From UBA1535 sp002323775 (lineage in GTDB: Bacteria; Bacillota; Clostridia; Tissierellales; Sedimentibacteraceae): a DNA stretch of 64,000 nt. Below the pieces are notes generated by a model. The model was not told where the DNA came from. It saw only the letters and a program-made list of their open reading frames with translations, and did no database searches. Of this stretch, positions 18,213 through 26,696 are shown piece by piece; the stretch's first letter is position 1, and each line of letters opens with the position of its first letter. The DNA is taken from NCBI GenBank assembly GCA_031993545.1, contig DAMAHZ010000005.1, forward strand, positions 23,990 through 87,989, in the 5' to 3' direction. Both the position numbers and the translations under genes were made by a program.

Positions 18213-18977
18213 TTACACCTTCTTTTTGTTAAATACAGCAACTGCTCCGATAATTAACGTGACTATCAGTACTGTACAGACAATAACTGCGGGGATAAAA
18301 TCTGCTGGGTCACCAGCTCCCGATAACAGTGGCAAAGTTCCGCCAGACAGAGTAACTGGATTGAATTTAGCTGTCTTTGGTAAAATTGACACGATGTTCA
18401 GCACGACAACCACCCCCAAGCATGAAAGCAAACTACCGTAAATATTGCCGAACAGCGTACCACCAAAGATCAACAGTGCAAGTATTAATTCACCGAATAG
18501 CCAAGGAGCGGCGAATGCGAGCAATGTGTTGCTTAACTTACTGATTTCCCAAAAATACGCTGTATAGGCAAAACATACACCTAGAGACAGCAGGTACGAT
18601 AGCGTCCACAAAACTGTGGAGGAGAAGAATTTAGATAATATCACTGTTCGTCGTTTGAGTCCTTTTGTAAGCAGATTAATTAGCGTGCCTTTGGAAAATT
18701 CATTTGACATAATCCCACAGAACAGTATAACCAACACCAATATGCCTATTTGACCGATGTTCTTGAAAAATTGCGCCCAAGCGTCAAATGCTGTAGGCTC
18801 TGGAATTTGGATAACAACTTCGGTGTCGCCTAAAGACTTGATTATTTCAGGAGTAAGTTTCGCAAGCAATGGAGACATAATTCCAAAAATCAAGAATACT
18901 GCAAGTAAGATATATAAACGAAATGTCGCTGTGCTTTCGTAAAACTCTTTTTTGCTAAATGCTATAAACTGTTTCAT
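18213..18977 (-). CDS. ABC-2 family transporter permease (YxlG-like)
   Basis: A 254-residue integral membrane protein of the ABC-2 type. It starts MKQFIAFSKKEFYEST, then has about six hydrophobic segments, including IGQIGILVLVILFCGIMSNE followed by FSKGTLINLLTKGLKRRTVI, the coupling-helix region typical of this family. Its start overlaps the end of the ATPase gene by four bases, so the two are coupled. Regulator, PLDc_N protein, ATPase and permease in this order recall the Bacillus subtilis yxlEFG genes, which act in peptide export or immunity. The whole operon is clearly GC-richer than its surroundings, suggesting transfer. Confidence 0.8.
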   Translation of the reverse strand: MKQFIAFSKKEFYESTATFRLYILLAVFLIFGIMSPLLAKLTPEIIKSLGDTEVVIQIPEPTAFDAWAQFFKNIGQIGILVLVILFCGIMSNEFSKGTLINLLTKGLKRRTVILSKFFSSTVLWTLSYLLSLGVCFAYTAYFWEISKLSNTLLAFAAPWLFGELILALLIFGGTLFGNIYGSLLSCLGVVVVLNIVSILPKTAKFNPVTLSGGTLPLLSGAGDPADFIPAVIVCTVLIVTLIIGAVAVFNKKKV

Positions 18978-19798
18978 TTTGTCACCTCCAAAAATAGGCT
19001 TTCAATTGAACTTTCAGCAGTCTCATATTTTACTGGTGTTAGGTTGTTTTCATGCAACACACGCAATATCTCATCTGTTTCGATTTCACGTTCAAACTCC
19101 AGCGTGAATGACTTCGACTTTTGTTGTAGCTTTAAATCGCTTATTGCACTTTCTAGTGCTATTTTACCCTTGTTCAGAACTGCGACTCTGTCGCAGATAC
19201 GCTCAACATCAGACAATATATGTGTGGAAAATACGACTGTCGTTTTACCCTTAATTTGATGTAAAATATCAAGGATTTCCTTGCGTCCCAAGGGATCAAG
19301 TGCAGAGGTCGGCTCATCGCATATGAGAAGTTTTGGTTCTCCAATCAATGCTTGTGCTACTCCTAGCCTTTGCTTCATTCCTCTGGAAAAACCAGATATT
19401 TTTTTGTTGATATTCGCCAATCCCACTAGGTCTAGTAGCTCTGATATGCGAGCCTTTGCAGTCTTGTCATCCAGACCGACTATTCTTGAACACAATTTGA
19501 GGTATTCTTTCGGACGCATATATCCGTAAAACTCCGGAACGTCGGGCAAATATCCAATAAGACGATTTGTTTTAGTTGCTCCAAAAGTCACACGCTCGCC
19601 GCACACTTCAATTTCGCCGCTGTCAGCCTTGAGTAAGCCCAAAATCATTTTCATTGTGGTGGTTTTACCAGCACCATTTGAGCCAATAAAGCCAAACACG
19701 CAATTTTTTGGCACAGAAAAGCTGATGTTTTCCAAAACTCTTTTATCGTCAAAGGATTTTGATATATTACGAATTTCTAAGATGTTCATGCTATTCAT
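18974..19798 (-). CDS. ABC transporter ATP-binding protein (YxlF-like)
   Basis: A 274-residue ATPase with Walker A GSNGAGKTT, Q-loop YLPDVPEFYG, signature FSRGMKQRLGVAQAL, Walker B LLICDEPTSALDP and switch histidine FSTHIL. It energises the adjacent ABC-2 permease. The start overlaps the upstream PLDc_N gene by eight bases and the end overlaps the permease by four, so the operon is tightly coupled. The substrate is unknown; antimicrobial peptide export or self-protection is the usual role of such pairs. Confidence 0.85.
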   Translation of the reverse strand: MNSMNILEIRNISKSFDDKRVLENISFSVPKNCVFGFIGSNGAGKTTTMKMILGLLKADSGEIEVCGERVTFGATKTNRLIGYLPDVPEFYGYMRPKEYLKLCSRIVGLDDKTAKARISELLDLVGLANINKKISGFSRGMKQRLGVAQALIGEPKLLICDEPTSALDPLGRKEILDILHQIKGKTTVVFSTHILSDVERICDRVAVLNKGKIALESAISDLKLQQKSKSFTLEFEREIETDEILRVLHENNLTPVKYETAESSIESLFLEVTK

Positions 19799-19994
19799 CT
19801 CCTTTGCCTATTGCGAAGTACAGCACTGGTCCTATAATGCTGACAAAAACACCTATAATGAGCCAGACAGTACGGTTGCCGATTCGGTAGGTGTCGTGAC
19901 GCAAGATATGCACTACAGTTGCTATCATAAGACCTATTTGAAGCATAATGAGAGGTATTAGAAATGGTAGATATTGATTGAGTTGTTCAAACAT
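19791..19994 (-). CDS. PLDc_N domain membrane protein (YxlE-like)
   Basis: A 67-residue protein with two transmembrane helices, LPFLIPLIMLQIGLMIATVV and VWLIIGVFVSIIGPVLYFAIG, separated by a short polar turn HILRHDTYRIGNRT. The pattern is that of the PLDc_N domain found alone in YxlE and in bacteriocin immunity-like operons. It has eight bases of overlap with the ATPase gene and lies one base after the regulator gene. It probably acts as an accessory subunit or immunity component of the exporter. Confidence 0.75.
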   Translation of the reverse strand: MFEQLNQYLPFLIPLIMLQIGLMIATVVHILRHDTYRIGNRTVWLIIGVFVSIIGPVLYFAIGKGDE

Positions 19995-19995
19995 T

Positions 19996-21105
19996 TTATT
20001 TTCCTCCTATAAAATCTTGTAATTTGCGGACAAGTTTGTTATATTCAGGATAATCGCTAAGATTACTGAATAAAGGATTGAACAGTACATCATTAAGCAT
20101 ACTTTCCTTGATGACTGCATCACTTCGAGGTATGGTATCGCTGTTTAACTTTAGCCATCCGTCGATTTTGTCAAAGAATGTATCACCCTTCAGTTTAATA
20201 GGGAAAAAATCGTGTACGCACACATCAACATATTTAGCAAGTGCTTCTATAGCTTCTTCATACTTGCCCGCCACTTGATACATATGAGCTCCCGAAACGT
20301 ACAGCATAGCTAAATTGTTAGGATTAAGTTGTCGCATTTGAAATAATTCGGATAGAACTTCTGCTCGATTGAACGCCTTTAACGCAGTATCATAATCTCC
20401 GACATTAGTTTGAACATATGAGAGTAAACCACCAAACACTCCCATAATATTTTGATACAGCTCAGTTTGTATAACCTCTTTTGCCTTTTCGTGGTTGCCA
20501 AGAATTTGATGTGCCTGTGATATGAACATATTACCGGTTATATGCGGTTGAACTGTATCTCCAAGGGTTTCAAGCACACGTTGCGCCTCGCCGAGTAATA
20601 AATAGCACATAGCTTGAAATATCACAGCTTTGCTTGCAAGTGATGTGTCCTGGCATAAAGTTTTGATGCGATTACACAATTTAATAGTTGATTGAAGCAG
20701 TTCGTTTTTACTCTCTGCACTTCCAGCAAGAGGAGCATGGTTTATATAAAGTTTTGCAACTTCCAGCAGAAATGGATAACAAGAATAATATTTTTTGACA
20801 AGAGATTGACACTCGTCAATTACATCCTCAAAAGGAGATTCTGCAAATCTATCAGACATTCTGCTATATATACGCTTGATTTCATCATTGTCGAGTTGAG
20901 GAGCGTATCCTATAAGAGTATCAATACTAATGTCAAAGTATGAAGCCAGTACGGGTAAAAGTGCAATATCAGGTAAGCTTATGCCTGTCTCCCACTTGGA
21001 TACAGATGCTTTGGATACGCCGATATAAGCTGCGATTTCGTCTTGTGTTACGCCTTTCTCACGGCGTTTAGCAGCTAAAACTTCTGCTAAGTTTATTTCT
21101 TTCAA
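19996..21105 (-). CDS. XRE-family regulator with TPR-like C-terminus
   Basis: The N-terminus is a helix-turn-helix (GVTQDEIAAYIGVSKASVSKWE) followed by DIALLPVLASYFDISIDTLIG. The remaining 270 residues are helical repeats of TPR type, as in peptide-sensing regulators. I place the start at the TTG at 21105 (MKEINLAEVL...), because the longer frame's TTG at 21120 lies inside the SD GGAGGTGATC; the chosen TTG is eight bases from GGAGG. It leads the PLDc_N-ABC operon and probably controls it, perhaps in response to a peptide. Two direct repeats lie just upstream. Confidence 0.8.
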   Translation of the reverse strand: MKEINLAEVLAAKRREKGVTQDEIAAYIGVSKASVSKWETGISLPDIALLPVLASYFDISIDTLIGYAPQLDNDEIKRIYSRMSDRFAESPFEDVIDECQSLVKKYYSCYPFLLEVAKLYINHAPLAGSAESKNELLQSTIKLCNRIKTLCQDTSLASKAVIFQAMCYLLLGEAQRVLETLGDTVQPHITGNMFISQAHQILGNHEKAKEVIQTELYQNIMGVFGGLLSYVQTNVGDYDTALKAFNRAEVLSELFQMRQLNPNNLAMLYVSGAHMYQVAGKYEEAIEALAKYVDVCVHDFFPIKLKGDTFFDKIDGWLKLNSDTIPRSDAVIKESMLNDVLFNPLFSNLSDYPEYNKLVRKLQDFIGGK

Positions 21106-21145
21106 GTTGATCACCTCCAACTGTTTTCATATTATCAGAAACTTT

Positions 21146-21204
21146 GTCAACTTGCAAGCGACTAATAGTTGATTTTAATATAATAAGTCAACTGCTAAGC
21201 AACT
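21146..21204 (-). promoter_or_regulatory. Two 18-bp direct repeats upstream of the XRE-ABC operon
   Basis: GTCAACTTGCAAGCGACT (21146) and GTCAACTGCTAAGCAACT (21187) match at 14 of 18 positions and are 41 bases apart, about four helical turns. Each has a partly palindromic centre. They are likely operators for the operon's own regulator. Confidence 0.5.
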
Positions 21205-21639
21205 TTATAATTATAAATACAGTTCATGCGAAATCTAGTATCTTAATGTTGGTGATAAGTCTTAATCTTAATGCTTTCCTTGAAGATAAATCACATCAAT
21301 TTATTATGAAAATAAGATATTTTATAGAATAAATACTATATTAAATATAGAAAGTATAAAATAATACAGAAGTAACAAAAGGTCAATAAATATGTATAAA
21401 ATCATGTAAATTATTATAATAAATAATTTGCATAAAATATTGAAATATTAATAAATATAACATTATACATAATGTGCTAAAATATATGTAGGTGTTGATA
21501 GTTAAAGTGTATTCATTTTACTGATATAATGCCAAACCTAAGCTATTTTTGAATTTGACATATTTTTATTTGGAACAAATTAAGAGAACTGTGCGTCTAA
21601 TTTAACGTAAATAAAACAAGTTATATTGGAGGTATTAAC
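21205..21639. other. AT-rich divergent intergenic region
   Basis: No gene is visible. It contains the promoter region of the SLH protein gene on the right; the SD TTGGAGG sits just before its ATG. No structured RNA is recognised. Confidence 0.4.
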
Positions 21640-22662
21640 ATGAAAACAAAAATTTTAGGAGTTGTTCTGGCAGGAGCTTTGATACTGTCCGTACCTGCCC
21701 AAGCAGTGTATGCTAATGCTATGGACGAAAATAAAGTAGTTAGAGTAATCAGTAGTTTTTCAGAGCATTGGGCAAAGGAAGCAATACATAAGCTGACTGA
21801 AAAAAATGCGTTCCTTTTTGATGAAGAACTTGGTTATGATATTGCAATTAAAAAAAGTGAGTTTGCAAAGATTATCTGCGTTGCTTTAGATATAAATATT
21901 AATTACCTAGTACAGCCAGATATTAAAGATTATTTTGACGATATAGACCCTACTGCACCTTATGCTTCATATGTTATTAATTTAGTTACCGCAAACGTTT
22001 TTGAAGGTGGAGGAAGCTTTAAGCCAGATGATAATTTGAGCAGAGAAGAAATGATTAGCTATTTGATGAACGCATATAAATATAAAATGGGAGAAGATTA
22101 TAAAATGATTAAGCTCGGAGAACCAAGTTTTGACGATGCAGATAAAATAACTCCTGAATATAGCGGTAAAGTCTCACAGGCTCAGCACTATAAGCTTGTT
22201 TTAGGCAATGAAAAAAATATGTTTGACCCTCAAAGAAACGCAAGCAGAGCAGAAGCTGCAACAGTTGTAGTTAGGCTTTCGGATCTTCTGGCTTCACAAA
22301 ATATTCAAGTTGCTATTAAACCTGAGGCTACTGTCAAAGACAATTCAATTGAAATGAAAATTACTATAAAAAATGATTCAAAAAATGATATTTCTATAGA
22401 ATGTACTTCAAGTCAAAGGTTTGATTTTCAGTTTTTAGATGCTGAAAAAAATATATTATGGACATGGTCTGCCAACAAAATGTTCATGCAAGCATTAGGC
22501 ACAATTGAAATAAAGGCAGGGGAAACTGTTGAATTTAGCGATACTATTTCTGAAGATGAGTATGCAGAATTTAAAGATAAAATAGTATATTTCAGAGCTT
22601 ATATAACAGGTTCGGCAAATTTTATTGACCAACAGGGATATGAAACAGAGCTTAGTAAGTAA
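21640..22662 (+). CDS. Secreted S-layer homology protein with BsuPI-like C-terminal domain
   Basis: A 340-residue exported protein. Residues 1-26 form a signal peptide ending AQAVYANA. Three SLH repeats follow: FSEHWAKEAIHKLTEKNAF (about 36-85), YFDDIDPTAPYASYVINLV (about 107-165) and an SFDDADKITPEYSGKVSQAQ unit (about 170-215), which bind the protein to cell-wall polysaccharide. Residues about 225-335 match the BsuPI fold (TSSQRFDFQFLDAEKNILWT, then WSANKMFMQALGTIEIKAGE), named after the B. subtilis intracellular proteinase inhibitor. A wall-anchored protease inhibitor is a reasonable but unproven role. A hairpin terminator follows. Confidence 0.85.
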   Translation: MKTKILGVVLAGALILSVPAQAVYANAMDENKVVRVISSFSEHWAKEAIHKLTEKNAFLFDEELGYDIAIKKSEFAKIICVALDININYLVQPDIKDYFDDIDPTAPYASYVINLVTANVFEGGGSFKPDDNLSREEMISYLMNAYKYKMGEDYKMIKLGEPSFDDADKITPEYSGKVSQAQHYKLVLGNEKNMFDPQRNASRAEAATVVVRLSDLLASQNIQVAIKPEATVKDNSIEMKITIKNDSKNDISIECTSSQRFDFQFLDAEKNILWTWSANKMFMQALGTIEIKAGETVEFSDTISEDEYAEFKDKIVYFRAYITGSANFIDQQGYETELSK

Positions 22663-22702
22663 AATTATAACATCTTAACAAAAAAAGCACTCAGTGAACG
22701 AG

Positions 22703-22756
22703 CTGCACCACTAATGTTAGACAAAATAGTTTAACATTTGGAGGTGCAGTTTTTTG
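22703..22756 (+). terminator. Terminator hairpin after the SLH gene
   Basis: CTGCACC and AATGTTA pair with TAACATT and GGTGCAG, followed by a run of T. The ends resemble IS3-type terminal inverted repeats, so it may derive from a lost insertion sequence. Confidence 0.7.
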
Positions 22757-22890
22757 TTAAATTCTCTAAAATTTTTATCAAATTAATCCATAAATTAACT
22801 TAATACATTGCAAAAAGAAAGCAAACTCTACGGAACGTTGATTGAAATCTACTTGAAATTCGTTTATATTAATATTGTGGAGGAAAAATA

Positions 22891-23466
22891 ATGTATAATA
22901 ATAAAATTGGTGATATTGTTCGTGAAATGCGTTTAGCAAAAAAAATGACACAAAAACAACTGGCAGAGCAAATGAATATAAGTGATAAAGCAATTTCAAA
23001 ATGGGAATGTGGGCAAGGGAATCCTGATGTTTCGCTTGTTTTAAAGCTATCAAATATTCTTCAAATTGACCCTCAGGAGTTATTGTCAGGTTATGAGAAG
23101 CGGAGAATAAATTTTAAAAAGAAAGGAGAGAAATCAATGTGCAAACAATCAAAAAAAGAATTAAAAGAAAAGTATAAGAACAGGGTTGTTATAGGTGGTG
23201 TGTATTGCTTTAAATGCAATATCACAAATCAAACCTGGCTTAGAGCAACCACAGATATGAAAGGAATGAAAAATCGCTTTGTATTTTCAGTCTCTGCAAA
23301 TTCATGTCCAGATGCCTATTTAATTGAGGCGTGGAAACAACACGGCGCAGCTTCGTTTTCTTTTGAGATACTTGAAGAAATAGAAAAGAAAGAAACTCAA
23401 ACAGATAGTGAATTTTTAGAGGATGTAAATATACTTTTAGAACTTTGGAAAGAAAAAAATCAATAG
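22891..23466 (+). CDS. XRE helix-turn-helix fused to GIY-YIG-like nuclease domain
   Basis: A 191-residue fusion. Residues about 5-62 are a canonical XRE HTH (REMRLAKKMTQKQLAEQMNI, then SDKAISKWECGQGNPDVSLV). Residues about 98-165 have the GIY-YIG-like pattern GGVYCFKCNITNQTWLRATT, then a basic segment MKNRF, LIEAWKQHGAASFSFEILEE, and an acidic end. The classical GIY is GVY and the YIG is not clear, so catalytic activity is uncertain. A run KKKGEKSMCK with SD-like DNA (AAAGGAGAG) precedes the internal ATG at 23137, so the nuclease-like half might also be made alone. It is followed by DUF2087, a usual partner. Confidence 0.65.
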   Translation: MYNNKIGDIVREMRLAKKMTQKQLAEQMNISDKAISKWECGQGNPDVSLVLKLSNILQIDPQELLSGYEKRRINFKKKGEKSMCKQSKKELKEKYKNRVVIGGVYCFKCNITNQTWLRATTDMKGMKNRFVFSVSANSCPDAYLIEAWKQHGAASFSFEILEEIEKKETQTDSEFLEDVNILLELWKEKNQ

Positions 23467-23499
23467 TAAAATAAAAATATCTAAAAAGGAGGAATTAAA

Positions 23500-23772
23500 T
23501 TGGAACAAAAAATTGATATCAGTCGTTTTCTTGACCCGGATGGTAAAATTATGCAATTATCCAGTAAAGGTAAATTTAAGCTTGCAATTCTTAGCTACTT
23601 AGCAGAAAAATTTAAAGAAAATCACAATTATACAGAAAAAGAGGTAAATGAAATTTGCAATGAATGGCATACTTTTAAAGATTATTTCGTGTTAAGACGA
23701 GAACTTATGGATAATGGATTGCTGTGTCGTGAGACAGATGGTTCTCGCTATTGGAGACCAAAAAAAGACTAA
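23500..23772 (+). CDS. DUF2087 domain protein
   Basis: A 90-residue protein matching DUF2087 along its whole length: FLDPDGKIMQLSSKGKFKLA, then YLAEKF, YTEKEVNEICNEWHTFKDYF, LRRELMDNGLLCRETDGSRY and WRP. The domain looks like a winged helix and is often attached to, or next to, HTH or GIY-YIG genes in Firmicutes. It starts at TTG with GGAGG seven bases upstream. The gap of 33 bases to the HTH-GIY-YIG gene indicates one operon. Molecular function unknown. Confidence 0.8.
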   Translation: MEQKIDISRFLDPDGKIMQLSSKGKFKLAILSYLAEKFKENHNYTEKEVNEICNEWHTFKDYFVLRRELMDNGLLCRETDGSRYWRPKKD

Positions 23773-23810
23773 GAGGACAGCCATAAGCTTGTAGTTTGGC
23801 TGGCCTCCTT
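23771..23810. terminator. GC-rich hairpin after DUF2087
   Basis: AAGAGGACAGCC pairs with GGCTGGCCTCCTT with a mismatch. The T tract is weak, so this is a probable rather than certain terminator. Confidence 0.55.
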
Positions 23811-23977
23811 GAAAATTAATAAAACTCAAGTTAAAAAAATTAGTATATTTGTTGTGTAAATAGCTTACTAGGTTTTTCTTAAATTTGAATATTTTGTTTT
23901 TGTAAGAATTCAATTTCATTTACAAGAACAGAATACATATAACAGTTGTTTATATTTTATAGAAAATATATTGTTTT

Positions 23978-24742
23978 TTAATATGCAGTGAAGCCACCAT
24001 CTACTGCAATGCATTGACCATTTATATAAGAGGAGTCATCGCTGGCTAAGAATAAAGCCACCTTTGCAATTTCACTTCCTTTTCCAATACGAGGATTTGC
24101 AGCTATTCCTGCTGTTGCACGAGCCATACCTGCTTGGTTGATATTTTTCATAAACTCTCCTGTGCTTATTTCAGTCTCAATACCGCCTGGGCATATAGCA
24201 TTACATCTTATATTTTGCAAAGCATACATAAAGGCTGTATTTTTTGTCATTCCTACCACTGCATGCTTACTTGCTGTATAAGCCAATCCGGCTCTGCAAC
24301 CGTATAAACCTCCTATAGAAGCAACGTTTATTATTATTCCGCCGCCAACTTGCTTAAAGTGGTTTACTGCTTTGCGCATTGAATAAAATATAGATTTGAC
24401 ATTTACATCGTAAACCTTATCAAACATTTCATCGCTTGTTTCATCAACACCACTCATATCATCCATAATACCTGCATTATTGACTAAAATATCAACTTTT
24501 CCAAATAATTTTATAGCCTCATCAATCATTCCCTCAGATTTTTCTTTGTCAGAAACATCAGCAGAATATGCAACAACTTTTCCTTCAAAATCTTTAGCTT
24601 CTTCAACTAGCTGGTTAAGCTTTTCAGCACGTCTTGCAACTGCGATTACATTTGCACCTTCCTCTGCAAAATAATATGCGATATCCCTTCCCATTCCAGA
24701 ACTAGCGCCAGTAACAACAGCTGTTTTTCCTTTTAATCTCAT
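23978..24742 (-). CDS. Short-chain dehydrogenase/reductase
   Basis: A 254-residue classical SDR. The NAD(P)-binding motif TGASSGMG is at 12-19, the NNAG strand is present (DILVNNAGIMDD), and the catalytic Ser and Y-x-x-x-K lie in NVASIGG and LAYTASKHAVVG. The C-terminal substrate loop begins CPGGIETEI. The arginine-containing ARRAEKL after the second strand suggests NADPH preference. The substrate is unknown. It is transcribed alone; the SD GGAGGAAATC lies just before the ATG. A TTGAC-N5-GTCAA palindrome upstream overlaps a -35-like TTGACA, so a TetR-type repressor may control it, but none is encoded nearby. Confidence 0.88.
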   Translation of the reverse strand: MRLKGKTAVVTGASSGMGRDIAYYFAEEGANVIAVARRAEKLNQLVEEAKDFEGKVVAYSADVSDKEKSEGMIDEAIKLFGKVDILVNNAGIMDDMSGVDETSDEMFDKVYDVNVKSIFYSMRKAVNHFKQVGGGIIINVASIGGLYGCRAGLAYTASKHAVVGMTKNTAFMYALQNIRCNAICPGGIETEISTGEFMKNINQAGMARATAGIAANPRIGKGSEIAKVALFLASDDSSYINGQCIAVDGGFTAY

Positions 24743-24811
24743 GATTTCCTCCGTGAATAGAATTTTGTACGTTAAAGTTTGTGTTAATACAAAATTATAT
24801 AAAAACCTATT

Positions 24812-24826
24812 TGACTGACTGTCAAT
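24812..24826 (-). promoter_or_regulatory. TetR-type palindrome at the SDR promoter
   Basis: TTGAC-TGACT-GTCAA is a perfect 5-bp inverted repeat with a 5-base centre. On the minus strand its edge forms TTGACA, a -35-like element, with TATAAT-like bases downstream. Confidence 0.45.
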
Positions 24827-25037
24827 ATATATAATTTTATATTTCTCAAAGTATATCCAAAAATCATTACCTTGTAAATATTATTATCTCAAATAGCAAG
24901 AAAATTAACAAAATAATATTAAAAGACTTATGCAAAATGTTTTAGTTTTTTATCTTGTGGTATAATTAATAAAACAAAGCTAAAAATAATACTATTTTAT
25001 AAGGTGAAATATAGATAATTTAAGCTAGGAGGAATAC

Positions 25038-25442
25038 ATGTTAGGTCACTATTTAATGTTTAACAGAAACTGTAAGAAAGCTATTGAAACATATGAAAAA
25101 GCGTTTAGTGCTAAGATAATTGAAATGCAAAAGTATGGTGATATGCCACCCAATCCGAATTTTCCAGTTCCGGAGGAGGATAAGGAGCTTGTTTTGCACG
25201 CTAAGCTAGTTATTGATGGAATGGAAATTATGTGTGCAGATGGCTCGTCAACAATTGAGGGCAGTAACAATATGTATATTTCAATTACAACTAAGGATTC
25301 CGAACTCATTAAAAGAGCTTGGGATGTTCTAAAACAGGAGGGTAAAATATATATGGAACTTCAACCTTCGTTTTTCGCAGTTCTTCATGGCTCTTTACAG
25401 GATAAGTACAATATAAACTGGATGTTTACAGTATTAAAATAG
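25038..25442 (+). CDS. VOC family protein, PhnB-like
   Basis: A 134-residue protein of the glyoxalase/VOC superfamily in its PhnB-like branch: HYLMFNRNCKKAIETYEKAF, then KYGDMPPNPNF, HAKLVIDGMEIMCADG, and NINWMFTVL at the end. These form the paired beta-alpha-beta modules. Metal ligands are not clearly preserved, and PhnB-like proteins mostly have no known reaction. It has an AGGAGG SD near the ATG and is a single-gene unit. Confidence 0.8.
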   Translation: MLGHYLMFNRNCKKAIETYEKAFSAKIIEMQKYGDMPPNPNFPVPEEDKELVLHAKLVIDGMEIMCADGSSTIEGSNNMYISITTKDSELIKRAWDVLKQEGKIYMELQPSFFAVLHGSLQDKYNINWMFTVLK

Positions 25443-25595
25443 CATGAGGAGTATTTAACTGATTAAATATATAATAAATCCATGATTTAAGAAAAATTAA
25501 TAAATTAAAAAAATTTAACTGAGAAATAATGATTACTTAAGAGAAAGTATAAAGTTATATCAAATTGAAAATATTCAAATTAGGAGATAAAACTT

Positions 25596-26444
25596 ATGGA
25601 TAGAAAGATTAAGAGACAAGTTACAGGGTTTAGAACAAAGGATGGAGCTGGTGTGAATTTAGTTAGAGTATTAGGGAATGGAACTATGGAAGATTATGAT
25701 CCTATACTAATGCTTGATTCCTTTGATAGTATAAATCCTGATGAATACACGGCTGGATTTCCTATGCACCCACACCGTGGCATAGAAACAATTAGCTATG
25801 TATACAAAGGAAAGATGATTCACAAAGACAGCTTGGGAAATGAGGATGCTATTTCTGATGGAGAAGTGCAATGGATGACAGCTGGCTCTGGTATTTTACA
25901 CGAAGAAAAGCTACCCAAATCAGAAAGAATGCTTGGAGTGCAATTATGGCTTAATTTGCCCGCACGTGACAAAATGTGTCCTCCTGCTTATCATAGCATT
26001 AAAAATGCTGATATAGAAGATATTAGCTTTGAGGGTGGAAAGCTCAGATTACTTGCAGGACAATATAAAGATAAAAATGGATACAAAAGTAAATATCTGC
26101 CCTTGGATTATTTTGATATCCACCTTGAGCCACGTGCTTCTATTGTTGTAGATACGGAGTCAGACCGTTCTGTTATGCTTTTTACATTAATAGGTGAGGT
26201 TTCTATTGACGGAGAAAATGTAAAAGAAAAAACAGCAGTAAAGCTGACTGCTGGAGACAAGGTTGAGATAAAATGTCTTGGAGAAAAGGCTCAGGTATTA
26301 TTTATAAGCTCCAAGGCTTTAGGAGAACCTATAGCTTGGGGAGGACCTATTGTAATGAACACAAAAGCTGAGATACAGCAGGCTTTTTTAGACTTAGAAC
26401 AAGGAACTTTCTTACAAAAAGATATGTCTTATGAAGATAAATAA
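25596..26444 (+). CDS. Pirin family protein
   Basis: A 282-residue bicupin. The N-terminal pirin signature is clear: FPMHPHRGIETISYVYKGKM with the metal-binding histidines, then MTAGSGILHEEKLP and QLWLNLPARDKMCPP. The C-terminal cupin includes LIGEVSIDGENVKEKTAVKL, then TAGDKVEIKC and the AWGGPIVMNT tail. Bacterial pirins bind Fe and some, such as YhhW, have quercetinase activity. Its physiological role here is unknown. It starts at ATG after TTAGGAGAT. Confidence 0.9.
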   Translation: MDRKIKRQVTGFRTKDGAGVNLVRVLGNGTMEDYDPILMLDSFDSINPDEYTAGFPMHPHRGIETISYVYKGKMIHKDSLGNEDAISDGEVQWMTAGSGILHEEKLPKSERMLGVQLWLNLPARDKMCPPAYHSIKNADIEDISFEGGKLRLLAGQYKDKNGYKSKYLPLDYFDIHLEPRASIVVDTESDRSVMLFTLIGEVSIDGENVKEKTAVKLTAGDKVEIKCLGEKAQVLFISSKALGEPIAWGGPIVMNTKAEIQQAFLDLEQGTFLQKDMSYEDK

Positions 26445-26564
26445 AGTATTGGTTTTTAGAAAAAATTAGAAAAAACAAAGTAATATCAATATTGCAAGAT
26501 AATTTGACATTGAAATTTAAAAAAAAAGAATGTCGCAAAACGACCTTGTATGAAAATAGTAAAC

Positions 26565-26615
26565 AAAAATGCACCTTAATCTGGCTTTCAAAAGCCATCC
26601 ATAGGTGCATTTTTT
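26565..26615. terminator. Terminator with nested stem
   Basis: AAAAATGCACCT pairs with AGGTGCATTTTT, with an inner TGGCTTT/AAAGCCA stem. It separates the pirin gene from the convergent DUF2200 gene. Confidence 0.85.
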
Positions 26616-26696
26616 ATTTTTTAGAATGTTTTTATTGTGTAATTTGTTATAGCAAATTAGTATTGAAACAGACACTTTATACTAAAAAATATCAAT

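Noticed and set aside
18139..18441. A 100-codon plus-strand frame over the end of the ABC permease
   Set aside because: It crosses the terminator and mirrors the permease coding frame; no SD is present.
22703..22756. MITE or insertion sequence end
   Set aside because: Only one short hairpin exists and no target-site duplication was seen; a terminator explains it.
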